41,164 bases of DNA from positions 1 to 41,164 of the forward strand of contig NZ_WHOA01000201.1 of the NCBI RefSeq assembly GCF_013141715.1, in the 5' to 3' direction. The stretch comes from Paenibacillus phytorum (lineage in GTDB: Bacteria > Bacillota > Bacilli > Paenibacillales > NBRC-103111). The position numbers and the translations under genes are program-made. The notes beneath the pieces were generated by a model, which was not told the origin of the DNA, did not search any database, and saw only the letters and a list, made by a program, of their open reading frames with translations. Shown piece after piece: positions 40,084 to 41,164 of this stretch (positions within the stretch are counted from its first letter, which is position 1; every line of letters begins with the position of its first letter).

Positions 40084-40254
40084 CTACCATATGGAGGGCC
40101 GCCGTCTCATGTTCAGATTCTTAAACCATTTTCGAAAAAAAAGGCGCTCGCCTAAAAGCGCATGTTTCAACGTCTTATAGGCTAAATACCCAATCAAATT
40201 ATCCCCTCTCCCCATAGGATAATATTGTCTCTCATCCGATTTCACAGAGAGCAT
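40084..40254 (-). CDS. Possible small basic protein
   Basis: Open frame of 56 codons ending GERLFFRKWFKNLNMRRRPSIW, upstream of the methyltransferase on the same strand. The composition (Tyr, Lys, Leu, Arg) looks protein-like, but no start has a properly spaced ribosome binding site: AAGGA abuts the ATG at 40254, and an internal TTG follows GAGAGGGG. It may be a real micro-protein or chance. Confidence 0.25.
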   Translation of the reverse strand: MLSVKSDERQYYPMGRGDNLIGYLAYKTLKHALLGERLFFRKWFKNLNMRRRPSIW

Positions 40255-40278
40255 TCCTTCAGGTGGGGGGTGACATAA

Positions 40279-40389
40279 ATGGGTGTTGCTGCTGGTGCTG
40301 GTGTTGGATATGGACATGGAACTTCCGCTGCTGTTGTTCTTGTATTGTTCATTTTGCTCGTAATTGTAACTATGACTTTCGTTTGGTAA
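40279..40389 (+). CDS. YjcZ family sporulation micro-peptide
   Basis: 36-aa peptide with a Gly/Ala-rich head (MGVAAGAGVGYGHG) and one hydrophobic helix (AAVVLVLFILLVIVTMTFVW). Same architecture as the peptide at 22874: GxG(Y)G head and helix ending in an aromatic. AGGTGGGGGGTG is the ribosome binding site. A strong hairpin 30 nt downstream is its likely terminator. Confidence 0.8.
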   Translation: MGVAAGAGVGYGHGTSAAVVLVLFILLVIVTMTFVW

Positions 40390-40418
40390 TCATGATTCAA
40401 TAGCATTACGTTAAAAAT

Positions 40419-40451
40419 AAGGAGCTGCGGTTCATTAGAACCGAGCTCCTT
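40419..40451. terminator. Strong hairpin after the second YjcZ peptide
   Basis: AAGGAGCT-G-CGGTTC with GAACCG-AGCTCCTT, 14 bp with a one-base bulge. The plus T-tract is weak (TTCTACAT); the minus side has TTATTTTTAA, so it may also stop readthrough from the tRNA cluster. Confidence 0.6.
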
Positions 40452-40557
40452 CTACATACGTGATCCTCATATTTATATCGTATTGAACTCTTTACCTACT
40501 TTTACGGCTGCAGCAACTTGCTTTAGATGATAGATCAACTCTAAAAAGCAATACACG

Positions 40558-40613
40558 AACGAATAGAAAAAGCTCATGAAATCATTAGATTTCATGAGCT
40601 TTTTCTATTCGTT
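40558..40613 (-). terminator. 26-bp perfect hairpin after the tRNA cluster
   Basis: Arms 40558-40583 and 40588-40613 are perfectly complementary (26 bp), loop ATTA. The inner part (AAAAAGCTCATG...CATGAGCTTTTT) is a typical terminator. It starts 2 nt after the last tRNA. Confidence 0.8.
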
Positions 40614-40614
40614 A

Positions 40615-40693
40615 TACCGGCAAGAGGACTCGAACCTCCACCCTTTCGGACTCGATTTTGAGTCGAGCGCGTCTGCCATTCCGCCATGCCGGC
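40615..40693 (-). tRNA. tRNA-Leu (CAA)
   Basis: Acceptor GCCGGCA/TGCCGGT, anticodon stem CTCGA/TCGAG with loop CTCAAAA (anticodon CAA), short variable arm, T-arm GGTTCGAGTCC. CCA is not encoded (discriminator A, then TAA). Last gene of the tRNA transcript. Confidence 0.92.
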
Positions 40694-40713
40694 ATATGAA
40701 GTTGTAAAGATAA

Positions 40714-40802
40714 TGGTGCCGAAGACCAGACTTGAACTGGTACGGTAGTCACCTACCGCAGGATTTTAAGTCCTGTGCGTCTGCCGATTCCGCCACTCCG
40801 GC
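40714..40802 (-). tRNA. tRNA-Leu (TAA)
   Basis: Acceptor GCCGGAG with CTTCGGC, anticodon stem AGGA/TCCT with loop CTTAAAA (anticodon TAA), long variable arm (GCGGTAGGTGACTACCGT) as expected for Leu, T-loop TTCAAGT, encoded ACCA end. Confidence 0.95.
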
Positions 40803-40811
40803 TAATAAATG

Positions 40812-40885
40812 TGGAGGCGCCACCCAGATTCGAACTGGGGGTAAAGCTTTTGCAGAGCTCTGCCTTACCACTTGGCTATGGCGCC
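40812..40885 (-). tRNA. tRNA-Cys (GCA)
   Basis: Acceptor GGCGCCA/TGGCGCC, anticodon loop CTGCAAA (GCA), T-loop TTCGAAT, discriminator T as expected for tRNA-Cys, encoded CCA. Confidence 0.95.
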
Positions 40886-40895
40886 TTAGTAATAA

Positions 40896-40970
40896 TGGAG
40901 CGGAAGACGGGGATCGAACCCGCGACCCTCGCCTTGGCAAGGCGATGCTCTACCGCTGAGCCACTTCCGC
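40896..40970 (-). tRNA. tRNA-Gly (GCC)
   Basis: Acceptor GCGGAAG/CTTCCGC, anticodon loop TTGCCAA (GCC), T-arm GGGTTCGATCCCC, discriminator T, encoded CCA. Confidence 0.95.
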
Positions 40971-40978
40971 ATATAAAA

Positions 40979-41050
40979 CTGGGGATCAAGGATTTGAACC
41001 TTGGCATGACGGAGTCAAAGTCCGTTGCCTTACCGCTTGGCTAATCCCCA
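40979..41050 (-). tRNA. tRNA-Gln (TTG)
   Basis: Acceptor TGGGGAT/ATCCCCA, anticodon loop CTTTGAC (TTG), T-loop TTCAAAT, discriminator G as usual for Gln. CCA not encoded. Confidence 0.94.
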
Positions 41051-41070
41051 TTATGTTACTTGGGTAATAA

Positions 41071-41146
41071 TGGGCGGACGACGGGACTTGAACCCGCGAA
41101 TGCTGGATCCACAAACCAGTGCGTTAACCCCTTCGCCACGACCGCC
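41071..41146 (-). tRNA. tRNA-His (GTG)
   Basis: Anticodon loop TTGTGGA (GTG) on stem CTGG/CCAG. An extra 5' G (41146) can pair with C73, the tRNA-His hallmark. The acceptor GCGGTCG/CGTCCGC has a U-U mismatch at pair 5-68. The full CCA is not clearly encoded (ends CCA only if C73 is counted). First tRNA of the cluster visible; the operon may extend beyond the window. Confidence 0.9.
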
Positions 41147-41164
41147 ACAATATTAAGTTTCTTA

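Noticed and set aside
40084..40317. Full 77-codon frame from 40317
   Set aside because: Its first part is antisense to the YjcZ peptide start and ribosome binding site; only the shorter 40254 version was kept, with low confidence.
40490..40600. 35-codon minus-strand frame (MSFFYSFVY...)
   Set aside because: The start lies inside the perfect hairpin arm and has no ribosome binding site; probably chance.

Overview
The window looks like a chromosomal segment of an endospore-forming, low-to-mid GC Firmicute, most likely Paenibacillus or a close relative. Supporting signs are strong AGGAGG ribosome binding sites, frequent TTG/GTG starts, a gerA-type germinant receptor operon, two YjcZ-type micro-peptides, YheC/D and CotSA-like coat genes, a Lia-type envelope stress operon, and stalk (copper-amine-oxidase N-terminal) domain proteins. 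I see no insertion sequence, prophage or CRISPR array. The identification rests on gene content and style only.

Layout. 1-4.2 kb: a minus-strand carbohydrate operon (LacI regulator, two Gfo/Idh/MocA oxidoreductases, one ThuA protein). 4.4-5.8 kb: a GGDEF-EAL protein, convergent with 5.8-7.7 kb, a coat-type pair (ATP-grasp YheC/D-like protein and GT4 glycosyltransferase). 7.9-12.3 kb: release factor 3, a Tat-type metallophosphoesterase and glucose-6-phosphate dehydrogenase. 12.5-14.3 kb: an Sm-like small protein, a GNAT enzyme and an orphan FliD-C-like protein. 14.4-18.6 kb: signal peptidase I and a liaI-liaH-liaF-liaS-liaR operon with a GC-rich, divergent liaH. 18.7-19.7 kb: a c-di-AMP (ydaO-type) riboswitch directly in front of a secreted stalk-3D domain protein, divergent from the lia operon. 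19.8-22.6 kb: a small hydrophilic protein, a DHH phosphoesterase and an Eis-type acetyltransferase. 22.6-23.0 kb: a remnant of an RskA-type anti-sigma factor and a YjcZ peptide. 23.0-28.2 kb: a molybdenum cluster (heme b/molybdopterin oxidoreductase, MOSC, mobA, moaA, moeA). 28.3-33.1 kb: a Met-rich stalk protein and a germinant receptor operon (gerA split in two ORFs, gerC, small membrane protein, gerB). 33.1-33.4 kb: an unusual repeat-rich convergent intergenic region. 33.4-36.5 kb: an OmpR/HK pair and an MFS transporter. 36.6-40.4 kb: an HTH-like protein, an alpha/beta hydrolase, a ROK regulator, a methyltransferase and a second YjcZ peptide. 40.6-41.15 kb: six tRNA genes on the minus strand (His, Gln, Gly, Cys, Leu-TAA, Leu-CAA).

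How it fits together. The lia operon, signal peptidase and riboswitch-controlled 3D protein form an envelope-homeostasis neighbourhood, in which c-di-AMP and cell-wall stress would be read by divergent promoters. The molybdenum genes make or insert cofactor for the adjacent membrane oxidoreductase, but moaB/C/D/E and mogA are not here. The germination operon, coat genes and YjcZ peptides belong to the sporulation life style. The most unusual structures are the ATGA-coupled split gerA, an 11-bp-periodic hexamer array and GTTGTA/TACAAC dyads at 33.1-33.4 kb, a 56-bp dyad overlapping a putative liaF promoter, and the anti-sigma remnant.
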